33,991 nucleotides of DNA from Candidatus Zixiibacteriota bacterium (GCA_020346225.1 CP070777.1:193423-227413), one strand, 5' to 3'. Positions 15,529 to 24,092 are shown, numbered from the stretch's first letter. Made by a program: numbers and translations. The notes: a model not told the origin generated them from the letters alone.

Positions 15529-15981
15529 GTGAAAGACAAAGACTACAGCCGGCTGTTCGCCGAATTCGAGGGGGTGGAGGCCGATCTGATACCGGTCCTG
15601 GTTCGGATTCAGGAGAGAGACGGCTATATATCGGAGGAGGCGGTCAGGCGAGTTTCCCGTTTTCTGCGTCTGTCCGAGAACCAGATTTACGGGGTGGCTT
15701 CGTTTTATCCCAAGTTTCGTTTCACCGAACCCGGAAAGAAATCCATAAAAGTGTGTATGGGCACGGCCTGTCACGTTCGGGGCGGCCTGTTTCTTTCGGA
15801 GGCGGTGGGCTGGCAGCTCGGGGTCGGCATCGGCCAGACCACCGCAGACAAGCGATTCGATTTTCAGCGGGCCGGATGTCTGGGATGCTGCACCCTGGCC
15901 CCGGTCGTGATGGTCAACGAGGATGTTCACAGTCGGATGTCGGTCATTCGCCTGAAGGAGATTTTGGAGAAAGATGATTAG
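15529..15981 (+). CDS. hydC: HydC/NuoE-like [2Fe-2S] thioredoxin-fold subunit
   Basis: A 150-residue subunit of the 24-kDa complex I / HydC / HndA family. An N-terminal helical bundle (DLIPVLVRIQERDGYISEEA, RVSRFL, ENQIYGVASFYPKF) precedes a thioredoxin fold binding one [2Fe-2S] cluster through C76 and C81 (VCMGTACHVRG) and C117 and C121 (GCLGCCTLAP). It relays electrons to or from the flavin subunit encoded next. GTG 15529 is chosen over TTG 15502 because AGGGAG (15515-15520) is ideally spaced and the family homology starts there. Its stop overlaps the next start by eight bases, so the two products are made together in fixed ratio. Confidence 0.93.
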   Translation: MKDKDYSRLFAEFEGVEADLIPVLVRIQERDGYISEEAVRRVSRFLRLSENQIYGVASFYPKFRFTEPGKKSIKVCMGTACHVRGGLFLSEAVGWQLGVGIGQTTADKRFDFQRAGCLGCCTLAPVVMVNEDVHSRMSVIRLKEILEKDD

Positions 15982-17863
15982 CTTCGAGACGAGACGCGAG
16001 AAAGCCAGGCGCAAGTGGGACCAGCTCGAGCACAGCAAGGCCCCGGTCATCTATATCGGTTCGGCCACCTGCGGCCGCTCGGCCGGTGCCCTGAAGGTGC
16101 TCCAGGCGGTAAAGGAAACGCTCAAGGAACACAAGCTGAACGCCAAGATCGTGCAGGTGGGGTGTATCGGTCCGTGCTATATGGAGCCGCTGATGGACAT
16201 CAGGCTGGCCGATTCACCGCGTATCTGTTACGCCAATGTCAATCCCCAGCGCGCCAGGAAAATAATCGAAAGTTATCTGCTGAAGGGGAATCCGCTGCCG
16301 GAGCTCGCGGTGGGGCACTTCGGGGAAAACGGGCACCCCGTCACCGAAGGGATCCCCAGGTTTTTCGAGATACCGATGCTCCAGCCGCAGGTCAGGCTGG
16401 TGCTGCGAAACTGCGGCATGATAGATCCCGAGGATATCGATCACTACCTGGCCAATGACGGTTATCAGGGGCTGCTGGACGTTCTGTCGCAAAAGCCGGA
16501 GGAAGTGATCGAAATCGTCAAAGAAGCCGGTCTTCGCGGACGCGGCGGGGCGGGCTTTCCGACTTACCGCAAGTGGGAAATTTGCCGCAGCGTCCCGGGC
16601 GACCAGAAGTACATGATTTGCAACGTGTCGGAGGGCGACCCCGGCGCCTTCATGAACCGGGCGCTGATCGAGGGCGACCCGCACTGTGTTCTCGAAGGGC
16701 TCATGATAGCATCCTACGCTATCGGGGCCTCTCACGGTTACGTGTACATCAATTCGGATTACCATCTGGCCATCCAGCGGCTGCGCCAGGCGGCCGAACA
16801 GATGCGGGAATACGGTCTGCTGGGGGAGAACATTTTAGGAACCGGCTTCGACTTCGAGCTGACCATCAAGGAGGGAGCCGGGGCTTTCGTGTGCGGCGAG
16901 GAAACGGCCCTGATCGGTTCGGTGGAAGGTCGGCGGGGCATGCCGCGCTCGCGCCCGCCGTTTCCGGCGGTGGAGGGACTTTTCGGCAAGCCCACGATCA
17001 TCAATAACGTCGAGACCCTGGGCACGCTTCCCAACATAATCAGAAACGGGGCGGCCTGGTATCGCGGGTACGGCGTGAAAGGCAACTACGGTACGAAAAC
17101 GTTCTCGCTGGTCGGTTCGGTTCGCCGGGGCGGCCTTATCGAGGTTCCGCTGGGCACCAAGCTGAGGAGGATAATCTACGACATCGGCGGCGGTTCGTGG
17201 AAGCCGTTCAAGGGCGTCCAGACGGGGGGGCCTTCGGGCGGTTGCCTTTCCGAGGAGTCTCTGGATATTCCCGTGGAATATGAATCGATGCAGGCGGCCG
17301 GTTCGATTATGGGTTCCGGCGGCATGATTATCATGGATGAAGATACCTGCGTGGTGGACCTGGCTTTGTATTTTCTGAATTTCACGCAGAAGGAATCCTG
17401 CGGGAAATGCTCGCCGTGCCGGGTGGGCACCTGGCACATGGTGACGATACTGGACCGGATCGCCAGGGGCGAAAGCGATGCCGACGATCTGGCCAAACTC
17501 CAGACGCTGGCGGAGACGGCGGCGCGGGCGTCGCTGTGCGGTCTGGGGCAGACGGCTCCCAACCCGGTGCTGACGACGCTGCGGCATTTCCGGGCCGAGT
17601 ATCTGTCGCACGTTCAGGACAAATACTGCCGGGCGGCCGTCTGCCGGGAGCTGGTCGAGTACGACATCGATCCCGAAAAGTGCAACGGCTGCCAGCGGTG
17701 CATCGAGATCTGTCCCACGGAAGCCATTTCGGGGGCCAAGTCGGAGCTGCACCGGATCGACCAGCTGCGCTGCATAAAGTGCAAGGCCTGTTACGAAGTC
17801 TGCCGCTATGATCCTCTGGCGTCCGACGCTATCGTCATCAGATCCCGACGGAGGGCGTCATGA
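15974..17863 (+). CDS. hydB: HydB/NuoF-like FMN and NAD(H)-binding subunit of bifurcating type
   Basis: A 629-residue flavoprotein with the long architecture of electron-bifurcating HydB rather than plain NuoF. Residues 1-105 are a thioredoxin-like [2Fe-2S] domain (C33, C64, C68, C85). Next is the 51-kDa core with the FMN loop GRGGAGFPTYRKW (189-201), NVSEGDPGAF and CGEETALI. An SLBB-type linker is followed by the [4Fe-4S] site ESCGKCSPCRVGT / LCGLGQ. The last ~65 residues hold two [4Fe-4S] ferredoxin motifs, CNGCQRCIEICP and CIKCKACYEVCR. In the HydABC and NiFe-HydABCSL family this subunit carries the bifurcating FMN and couples NAD and ferredoxin. It overlaps its neighbours on both sides (8 bases, then ATGA). 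Confidence 0.94.
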   Translation: MISFETRREKARRKWDQLEHSKAPVIYIGSATCGRSAGALKVLQAVKETLKEHKLNAKIVQVGCIGPCYMEPLMDIRLADSPRICYANVNPQRARKIIESYLLKGNPLPELAVGHFGENGHPVTEGIPRFFEIPMLQPQVRLVLRNCGMIDPEDIDHYLANDGYQGLLDVLSQKPEEVIEIVKEAGLRGRGGAGFPTYRKWEICRSVPGDQKYMICNVSEGDPGAFMNRALIEGDPHCVLEGLMIASYAIGASHGYVYINSDYHLAIQRLRQAAEQMREYGLLGENILGTGFDFELTIKEGAGAFVCGEETALIGSVEGRRGMPRSRPPFPAVEGLFGKPTIINNVETLGTLPNIIRNGAAWYRGYGVKGNYGTKTFSLVGSVRRGGLIEVPLGTKLRRIIYDIGGGSWKPFKGVQTGGPSGGCLSEESLDIPVEYESMQAAGSIMGSGGMIIMDEDTCVVDLALYFLNFTQKESCGKCSPCRVGTWHMVTILDRIARGESDADDLAKLQTLAETAARASLCGLGQTAPNPVLTTLRHFRAEYLSHVQDKYCRAAVCRELVEYDIDPEKCNGCQRCIEICPTEAISGAKSELHRIDQLRCIKCKACYEVCRYDPLASDAIVIRSRRRAS

Positions 17864-20379
17864 AAAAGAAGAACGGCGCCGTGACCATCACCATGGACAA
17901 CCAGACCTACCAGGTGGCCCCGGGAATAACAATTCTGGAGGCCGCCCAGCAGAACAACATCGAAATTCCCACTCTCTGCGCGCACAAAGACCTGACGCCC
18001 TACGGCGGCTGCCGCATGTGCATCGTCGAGGTCGAAGGTATGCGCAACCTGCCCACCGCCTGCACCACGCCGATTTCCGACGGGATGATTATCCGGACCA
18101 ACACGGCTCAGGTGCAGTCGGTGAGGATGGAGATTCTGCAGTTGTTTTTGAGCGAGCACACTTCCAGCTGCCTGATTTGCGAAGACAAAGACCGCTGCCG
18201 GGAGTACATGGGCACCATTCGCAAGGTCGGTGTCACCACCGGTTGTCGCTATTGCTCCAACGACGGTCAGTGCGAGCTGCAGGACGTCGTGGAAAAGATG
18301 GAAGTGAAAGAAATCAAATACCCCATATACTACCGGAACCTCCGGGTCGAGAAGGAAGACCCCTTCTATGAGCGCAACTACAATCTGTGTGTTCTCTGCG
18401 GCCGCTGCGTGCGCATGTGCCAGGAGGTCCGGGTGGCTCATGTTCTGGCCTTCAATCACCGCGGCCGCGAAACGGTAATCGGGCCGGCCTACGGCCGGAC
18501 GCATATCGAGGCCGGCTGCGAGTTCTGCGGGGCCTGCGTGTCGGTCTGTCCGACCGGTTCGCTCACGGAAAAGGCGCGGGCCTATGAAGGCAAACCGGAC
18601 CGGGAAGAGCTCACGACGTGTTCGTTCTGCGGGGTGGGTTGCCAGATGCGACTGCTGGTGAAAGGGGACCGCATCATCGGCAGTCTGCCGGCGGACGACG
18701 CTCCGGTGAACGGCGGTCAGCTGTGCGTTAAGGGACGTTTCTGCATTACCGAGCTGGTCAGCGGTCCCAAGCGGTTGCTCAGGCCGTATCGTTATTTTGA
18801 CGGCACGGAGGCCGAAGTCACGCGGGAGGCGGCCATTGCGACGGCGGCCGAGAAGCTATCCGACTGCGCCCCCGACGAGTTCGGCATGCTGGTCTCGCCC
18901 AACTGCACCAATGAGGACCTCTATGTAGCTCAGAAGTTCGCCCGGGCGGTAATGAACTCGCACAATGTCGATACTTCGGCCAGGAGCTATTACGGACGCG
19001 GATTCAACGCTTATCTCGATTTGATGCGGAAGGCGGCGCCGCTGTCGGCGGTGCGGGAGGCTTCGGTAATCCTGTGTGTGGGGCTTGACACTCGTTTCGG
19101 GCGCTCGGTGGTCGGGGTGGAGCTGCGCCGGGCGGTGCGGCGCGGAGCCAGAATCATCACGATCAACCCGCGCGAACACAATCTCACTCTTATCGCCGAG
19201 GACTGGATTCAGACCATTCCCGGTCAGAAGACGGAGGCCCTCCACAAGCTGGTGGAGTTGACCGGCAAGGGGGCATCGGGGGCGCGCAAGGGCCCCCGTG
19301 GTGTGAGCAAGGAACTGGTGCATGCCGCCGAGACCCTAGCTAAAGCCGAAAGCGCGGTTATCCTGGTTGGCTCGGAATTCCTCCAGTACGATTCGAGCGC
19401 CGAGATTCTGGAGAGTGTCAGGCAGCTGGCGCAGAACACCGGAGCGGGCGTGCTGCCCCTGCCGGCTCAAAACAACCTGTACGGATCGCTCATGATGGGC
19501 GCCTACCCGGAGCTGATTCCCGGCGGACATGCCGCGGCATCGACCAAAGCCTACGGGGCGTTGAAGAAAGCCTGGGGGCTGAAAGGCAAAACCGTTTCCG
19601 GCGGCTTCAACGCCGCCTCCCTCGGTTCGGGCAAGAAGCTGAAAGTTCTTTATCTGGTCGGCGAGAACTGCCCGGTTCCGGCCGGGGAAGCGGCCGACTT
19701 TATCATCTACCAGAACATATATCCGCCGGGCGAGCGTTTTCACGCCGACCTGGTCCTGCCGGCGGCCGCGTTCACCGAGTCGGACGGAACGTTCATTAAC
19801 GGTGAGGGCAGAGTTCAGCGGGTGCGCAGGGCGGTGGAGCCTCCGGGCGACGCCCTGCCCGACTGGCAGATCCTGTGTCTGATCGCCCGCAAGATGGGTG
19901 TTGAAGGTTTCGACTTCGCGAATGTAGAAAGCATCCACCGGGAAATGGCGGGCCTGGTGGACGGTTTCAAGAGCTTCAAAAAGCCCGCGCGTAAGCCGCA
20001 GGCGTACCGGTCGACGGTGGCGCTGGACGTTCCCGCGGGGAAGCTTCCGCCGGCCGGGCAGGTTAATCAGAAATATCCGTTCATGCTCAGCGCCTCGATA
20101 ACGGAACACTCACACCGCGGTTTTTCGCTGTCGGATTGGGTGGAGGGGACCAAGCCGTTATTCGCGGAGGAGCGGTTGAGTATCAGCCCCGCCGACGCCC
20201 GCAAGGCCCGCATCAGCGACGGCGACGAAGTGATAGTTACTTCGCGCGGTTTCGAGCGCGTCTGGCCGGCCCGCATAAGACCCGAGCAGGCCGAGGGAAC
20301 GCTGCATGTTACGCTGTATCAGGCCCAGGCCGTCAACCCCAACCCGCATCCGGTGAAAATGAGGAAAAAGAATGTTTAA
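17860..20379 (+). CDS. NuoG / formate dehydrogenase alpha-like Fe-S scaffold lacking the catalytic Cys/Sec
   Basis: An 839-residue protein. The N-terminus binds a [2Fe-2S] cluster (C40, C51, C54, C68) and a His-ligated [4Fe-4S] cluster (H100, C104, C107, C113). An extra CxxC-x5-C group follows (C129, C132, C138), then two ferredoxin clusters (C177-C187 and C220-C230) and a molybdopterin-oxidoreductase-type cluster (C254, C257, C261, C289). The rest resembles the molybdopterin-binding body of formate dehydrogenase. However, where active enzymes have the Cys/Sec-His of CHSP or UHAP, this protein has SARSYYGRGF, so formate oxidation is not expected. It probably acts as the HydA-like electron wire between HydBC and a hydrogenase. 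ATGA start-stop overlap with hydB; 8-base overlap with nfnA. Confidence 0.88.
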   Translation: MKKKNGAVTITMDNQTYQVAPGITILEAAQQNNIEIPTLCAHKDLTPYGGCRMCIVEVEGMRNLPTACTTPISDGMIIRTNTAQVQSVRMEILQLFLSEHTSSCLICEDKDRCREYMGTIRKVGVTTGCRYCSNDGQCELQDVVEKMEVKEIKYPIYYRNLRVEKEDPFYERNYNLCVLCGRCVRMCQEVRVAHVLAFNHRGRETVIGPAYGRTHIEAGCEFCGACVSVCPTGSLTEKARAYEGKPDREELTTCSFCGVGCQMRLLVKGDRIIGSLPADDAPVNGGQLCVKGRFCITELVSGPKRLLRPYRYFDGTEAEVTREAAIATAAEKLSDCAPDEFGMLVSPNCTNEDLYVAQKFARAVMNSHNVDTSARSYYGRGFNAYLDLMRKAAPLSAVREASVILCVGLDTRFGRSVVGVELRRAVRRGARIITINPREHNLTLIAEDWIQTIPGQKTEALHKLVELTGKGASGARKGPRGVSKELVHAAETLAKAESAVILVGSEFLQYDSSAEILESVRQLAQNTGAGVLPLPAQNNLYGSLMMGAYPELIPGGHAAASTKAYGALKKAWGLKGKTVSGGFNAASLGSGKKLKVLYLVGENCPVPAGEAADFIIYQNIYPPGERFHADLVLPAAAFTESDGTFINGEGRVQRVRRAVEPPGDALPDWQILCLIARKMGVEGFDFANVESIHREMAGLVDGFKSFKKPARKPQAYRSTVALDVPAGKLPPAGQVNQKYPFMLSASITEHSHRGFSLSDWVEGTKPLFAEERLSISPADARKARISDGDEVIVTSRGFERVWPARIRPEQAEGTLHVTLYQAQAVNPNPHPVKMRKKNV

Positions 20380-21223
20380 GGTTGTATCCTGCCGCATGAT
20401 TGTTCCCAACATCCACGTGCTGACAGTGGAGGCCCCGGCGGTGGCGCGGGAAGCCAAGCCGGGACAGTTCGTGATAATCCGCGCCGAGGAAGAAGGCGAA
20501 CGGGTACCGCTGTCGATTGCCGACTGGGATGAACAAATGGGAACGGTGACGGTGGTGCTGATGAATGTCGGCCGGACCACCGACCGACTGGCCTCGCTGG
20601 ATGAAGGCCAGGAGATTCCCACGGTGGTCGGTCCCCTGGGCAACGCCACCGATATCGAGAAGTACGGGACGGTGATGTGTATCGGCGGGTGCTACGGCAT
20701 CGGCAGTATTTTCCCTATCGCCCGCGCCCTGAAGGCCGCCGGAAATAAGGTCATCGCTCTTCTGGAGGCGCGCAGTTCCTATCTCTTTTACTGGGAAGAT
20801 CGTTATAAGGGCGTCGTGGACAGGGTGGTTCATATCACGCGTGACGGCAGTAAGGGCTACAAGGGCCATCTGGATCGACTTCCTGAAATAATGAAGGATA
20901 TCGGCGAACCGGTCGACCGGGTAATCGTGAACGGCTGCACCTACTGTGTCGCGCGGAGTTCCGAGGTTACGCGGCCGCTGGGTATCAGTACCTGGGTGAG
21001 CCTCAACCCGATTATGATCGACGGCACCGGCATGTGCGGCGTTTGCCGGGTGACGGTGGGTGATGCCACCCGCTTTGCCTGCGTCCACGGGCCGGATTTT
21101 GACGGTCACCAGGTTGACTGGGCGGAGCTTCTCCAGCGCCGCAAGACTTACATGATGGAAGAGGTGGTTCCGCTCAGGACCAGCAAATGTGAAGAGCATT
21201 CTCAAGACGTTCGGGGAACATAG
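20372..21223 (+). CDS. nfnA: NfnA: FAD/[2Fe-2S] small subunit of NADH-dependent ferredoxin:NADP oxidoreductase
   Basis: A 283-residue ferredoxin-reductase-family flavoprotein, the usual length of NfnA/SudB. The FAD-binding barrel shows GQFVIIRAEEEGERVPLSIAD and the NAD domain begins VMCIGGCYGIGSIFP, with catalytic-type Gly/Cys. The C-terminal [2Fe-2S] site is built from GTGMCGVCRVTVG and FACVHGPDFDGHQVDW, the signature that separates NfnA and sulfide dehydrogenase beta from plain ferredoxin reductases. With NfnB it interconverts NADH plus reduced ferredoxin and NADPH by flavin-based bifurcation. Sequence alone does not exclude a sulfide dehydrogenase role. Its start lies within the end of the NuoG-like gene, so translation is coupled to the electron-bifurcating scaffold. 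Confidence 0.93.
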   Translation: MFKVVSCRMIVPNIHVLTVEAPAVAREAKPGQFVIIRAEEEGERVPLSIADWDEQMGTVTVVLMNVGRTTDRLASLDEGQEIPTVVGPLGNATDIEKYGTVMCIGGCYGIGSIFPIARALKAAGNKVIALLEARSSYLFYWEDRYKGVVDRVVHITRDGSKGYKGHLDRLPEIMKDIGEPVDRVIVNGCTYCVARSSEVTRPLGISTWVSLNPIMIDGTGMCGVCRVTVGDATRFACVHGPDFDGHQVDWAELLQRRKTYMMEEVVPLRTSKCEEHSQDVRGT

Positions 21224-21225
21224 AA

Positions 21226-22635
21226 ATGGCAGAGCCGAAAAAGAAGAAGAAACAACTGGACCTAAACCGGCGCGAGATGCCCAAGCAGTTGCCGGAGATT
21301 CGGGCGCACAATTTCAACGAGGTGGCCCTGGGGTATGCGGCGGAAACGGCTATCGAAGAGGCGACCCGCTGCATCCAGTGCCCCAAGCCCAAATGCGTTG
21401 ACAACTGCCCGGTGGAGATCAACATTCCCGGTTTCATAAAGGCCATCGCCGAGAAGGATTTTCCGCGCGGCATTCGCATCCTGAAGGAGAAGAACTGCCT
21501 GCCCGCCATCTGCGGCCGGGTGTGCCCTCAGGAGGAGCAGTGCGAGGAAACCTGTGTTCTCTCGAAGAAGGGCGGTCAGATTGCCATCGGCCGGCTGGAA
21601 CGCTTCCTGGCCGACTGGGAAGCCGCCCAGGGCAAACTCGAGATGCCGCGGATACCCAAACGTACGGGCAAGAAGGTGGCCGTGGTGGGCGGCGGCCCGG
21701 CCGGACTGACCGTGGCCGGAGATCTGATCCTGCTGGGTCACGATGTCACTATCTACGAGGCCCTGCATAAGATGGGTGGCGTGCTGGTCTATGGCATCCC
21801 GGAGTTTCGTCTGCCCAAGGTCATCGTCAATCGCGAGGTCGATTATCTGAATAAACTCGGCGTGGAGATAGTCACCGACTTCGTGGTGGGCAAGACCAGA
21901 AAGGTCGACTCGATTTTAGAGGAATACGATGCCGTTTTTGTCGGTTCCGGGGCCGGCCTGCCGTGGTTTATGGAGATTCCGGGCGAAAACCTCAACGGCA
22001 TCTACTCGGCCAACGAGTACCTGACGCGTCTGAATCTCATGAAGGGCTTTTTGTTCCCCGAATATCATACGCCGGTGAAGTATCATAAGAAAGTGGCCGT
22101 GGTCGGCGGCGGCAACGTGGCCATGGACTGCGCCCGCAGCGCCCTGCGATTGGGAGCGGAGTCGCGCATCATATACCGCCGGTCGCGTGAAGAATTGCCG
22201 GCGCGGCTGGAAGAGGTCGAAAATGCCGAGGAGGAGGGTGTGATTTTCGAGTTTCTGACTCTGCCGCTTCGGTATATCGGCGACGAGAACGGATGGGTGA
22301 AACAGATGGAGATTATGCGCATGGAACTGGGCGAACCGGATTCGTCGGGGCGACGCCGGCCGGTGCCGATCGAAGGTTCCGAGACAATCGTCGATGTCGA
22401 CGCGGTGGTGTGCGCGATCGGCAACAGCCCCAACCCGCTTATTGCGTCCACGACGCCGGGACTCGAAGTGGGAAAGAAGGGCAATATTGTCGCCGACGAG
22501 GAAACGGGCAAAACCTCACGGGCCAAGATCTGGGCGGGGGGTGATGTCGTCACCGGGGCGGCGACGGTGATTCTGGCCATGGGTGCCGGCCGTAAGGCAG
22601 CCAAGTCTATCCACGAGTATCTGACGACTCAGTAG
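21226..22635 (+). CDS. nfnB: NfnB: FAD/[4Fe-4S] large subunit of NADH-dependent ferredoxin:NADP oxidoreductase
   Basis: A 469-residue glutamate-synthase-small-subunit-like flavoprotein. The N-terminal domain binds two [4Fe-4S] clusters through CIQCPKPKCVDNCP (49-61) and CGRVCPQEEQCEETC. It is followed by the FAD Rossmann motif VAVVGGGPAGLTVAG near residue 150 and the NADPH motif VAVVGGGNVAMDCARSALRL near residue 290, with the Arg-rich YRRSREELP typical of NADPH preference. No glutaminase/GltB gene is adjacent, while NfnA is two bases upstream, which decides for Nfn over glutamate synthase. This subunit carries the bifurcating FAD in the known Nfn enzyme. It is the last gene of the operon, with a terminator 34 bases beyond. 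Confidence 0.93.
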   Translation: MAEPKKKKKQLDLNRREMPKQLPEIRAHNFNEVALGYAAETAIEEATRCIQCPKPKCVDNCPVEINIPGFIKAIAEKDFPRGIRILKEKNCLPAICGRVCPQEEQCEETCVLSKKGGQIAIGRLERFLADWEAAQGKLEMPRIPKRTGKKVAVVGGGPAGLTVAGDLILLGHDVTIYEALHKMGGVLVYGIPEFRLPKVIVNREVDYLNKLGVEIVTDFVVGKTRKVDSILEEYDAVFVGSGAGLPWFMEIPGENLNGIYSANEYLTRLNLMKGFLFPEYHTPVKYHKKVAVVGGGNVAMDCARSALRLGAESRIIYRRSREELPARLEEVENAEEEGVIFEFLTLPLRYIGDENGWVKQMEIMRMELGEPDSSGRRRPVPIEGSETIVDVDAVVCAIGNSPNPLIASTTPGLEVGKKGNIVADEETGKTSRAKIWAGGDVVTGAATVILAMGAGRKAAKSIHEYLTTQ

Positions 22636-22668
22636 CGGTCATTGACCGTCTTTCAGTTATGAATTGTT

Positions 22669-22696
22669 GGCCGCCCGCCAGGGAGGGCGGCCTTTT
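22669..22696 (+). terminator. rho-independent terminator of the bifurcation operon
   Basis: Perfect 8-bp stem GGCCGCCC (22669-22676) / GGGCGGCC (22685-22692), 8-base loop, short TTTT tail. The tail is short, so read-through into the hydrogenase genes is possible. Confidence 0.75.
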
Positions 22697-23063
22697 CAAT
22701 TTCAGCAAAAGACATGTCAGCAAAGGCCTTCGGGTGCGCCGTCCGTCCGGACCCGGCCGGAACGGCGGAGTACGGTGTAGCTAAACAATTTAGGTGAAGG
22801 TGCCGACGTTATAGTTGACGGGAGATATAACCGGTATTATCGATTTAGAGGTCGCTAACTGGCTCTCTGGATCGCACTTTCAGCGGAGAGTTCAGTCATC
22901 CGGGTCAGTCGCCGCGCGCTTCATTCGTCGCCGGGATTTCAGACGACATGAGGTTTGCACTGTAGATGCGCGTGGGTCGCGTCGTTCATTTGGCGGTTTA
23001 TCAGGCCGATTAGCAGACATCTAACCGAATAGCTGCATTGCAAATCTAAACAGGAGTTCGGTC
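22697..23063 (+). promoter_or_regulatory. 367-bp non-coding region upstream of the [NiFe] hydrogenase genes
   Basis: No credible gene is visible. A possible promoter is TTGACG (22815-22820), 17 bases, TATCGA (22838-22843), with a weak -10. It is embedded in an inverted repeat GTTATA (22808-22813) / TATAAC (22826-22831) that could be an operator. The roughly 215 bases between this and ATG 23064 would be an untranslated leader. No FNR-type, NikR-type or sigma54 site was recognised with confidence. Confidence 0.4.
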
Positions 23064-24056
23064 ATGGGTTTGAGCCGAAGAGAGTTTCTGGAGTTGCTTG
23101 GCTGCACTACCTCGGCAGTGGTCCTGCCCCGATTTCTCGGGCTGGGTCAGATACCGGAGCCGATCAAAGTCGCCCTTGCCGAGCAGCAGAAGTATAACAA
23201 TATCCCGGTCATCTGGCTTCAGGGTCAATCGTGTGCCGGGTGTTCTGTTTCGACCATCAACACGGTTCACCCGGATATCGCCTCGGTTTTGACGGAGACC
23301 ATAAGTCTCCAGTTTCATCCCAATGTTATGGGCGGTACCGGTGATCTGGCGGTCGGCATGCTCGAGCATGCTATCGAGCATCTGAGCGGCGAGTTCGTGC
23401 TGGTGGTGGAAGGTTCGATACCTACCGCCGAAGCCGGGGCGTACTGCAAGACCGGTGAGAAGGATGGAAAAGCGGTCACGACGGAAGAGTGGGTGAAACG
23501 GTTGGGTTCGGCGGCCAAAGCCGTACTCGCGGTGGGAAGCTGCGCCGCTTTCGGCGGCATCCCGGCAGCCAGACCTGACGTTACCGGAGCAAAGCCGGTT
23601 TCAGAGATCGTGCCGGGGGCTACCATCGTTAATATCCCCGGCTGCCCGTCGCATCCGGACTGGCTGATCGGGACAGTGGCGCACGTTCTGCTTTTCGGTT
23701 TGCCGGAACTGGATGAGCACAAGCGTCCCACCATGTTCTTCGGCAAGCTGGTTCACGAGCAGTGCGAACGCCGGGCCGACTTCGAAAACGGTATTGCCGC
23801 GGAGGATTTCGGGGAGAAGGGCTGCCTTTTCAACCTGGGATGCAAAGGTGTTGAAACCTATTGTGATGTGTGCATTCGCGGTTGGAACAACAATGTCAAC
23901 TGGTGTATCCGCAGCGGCTCGCCGTGCATCGGTTGCACGCAGCCGGAATTTCCCGACTTCGCCGGTCAGGGAATCTACGCCAAACTGCCGGTTGAGAAAA
24001 CACACGGCATAAAATGGACGGGGCCATACGCCCCCAAAGCCGCCGTCAAGGGGTAA
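23064..24056 (+). CDS. [NiFe] hydrogenase small subunit with twin-arginine signal, predicted three [4Fe-4S] clusters
   Basis: A 330-residue electron-transfer subunit of group 1-type [NiFe] hydrogenase. The N-terminus LSRREFLELLG matches the twin-arginine motif and is followed by a modest hydrophobic stretch, with possible cleavage at ALA-EQQ near residue 40. The proximal cluster begins at C57 and C60 (QSCAGCS). Distal ligands are HEQC and CLFNLGCKG, and medial ligands end in SPCIGCTQPEF. Where classical enzymes have Pro in the NWPV motif (medial [3Fe-4S]), this one has NWCI, which predicts a [4Fe-4S] centre. There is no C-terminal membrane anchor. AGGAG (23052-23056) fits ATG 23064. The large subunit follows after 36 bases; no cytochrome b subunit is seen. 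Confidence 0.94.
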   Translation: MGLSRREFLELLGCTTSAVVLPRFLGLGQIPEPIKVALAEQQKYNNIPVIWLQGQSCAGCSVSTINTVHPDIASVLTETISLQFHPNVMGGTGDLAVGMLEHAIEHLSGEFVLVVEGSIPTAEAGAYCKTGEKDGKAVTTEEWVKRLGSAAKAVLAVGSCAAFGGIPAARPDVTGAKPVSEIVPGATIVNIPGCPSHPDWLIGTVAHVLLFGLPELDEHKRPTMFFGKLVHEQCERRADFENGIAAEDFGEKGCLFNLGCKGVETYCDVCIRGWNNNVNWCIRSGSPCIGCTQPEFPDFAGQGIYAKLPVEKTHGIKWTGPYAPKAAVKG

Positions 24057-24092
24057 CCCTCAGCGCCGGGTTGCCTGAATAAGGAGATAGTC

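Noticed and set aside
17860-20379. NAD-dependent formate dehydrogenase catalytic subunit
   Set aside because: The Cys/Sec and His of the active-site loop are missing.
21226-22635. Glutamate synthase small subunit (GltD)
   Set aside because: Similarity is expected, but there is no GltB gene and NfnA is immediately upstream, so NfnB is the better call.
22808-22831. FNR/CRP-type binding site at the inverted repeat
   Set aside because: GTTATA-N12-TATAAC does not match TTGAT-N4-ATCAA or TGTGA-N6-TCACA; kept only as an unnamed inverted repeat.
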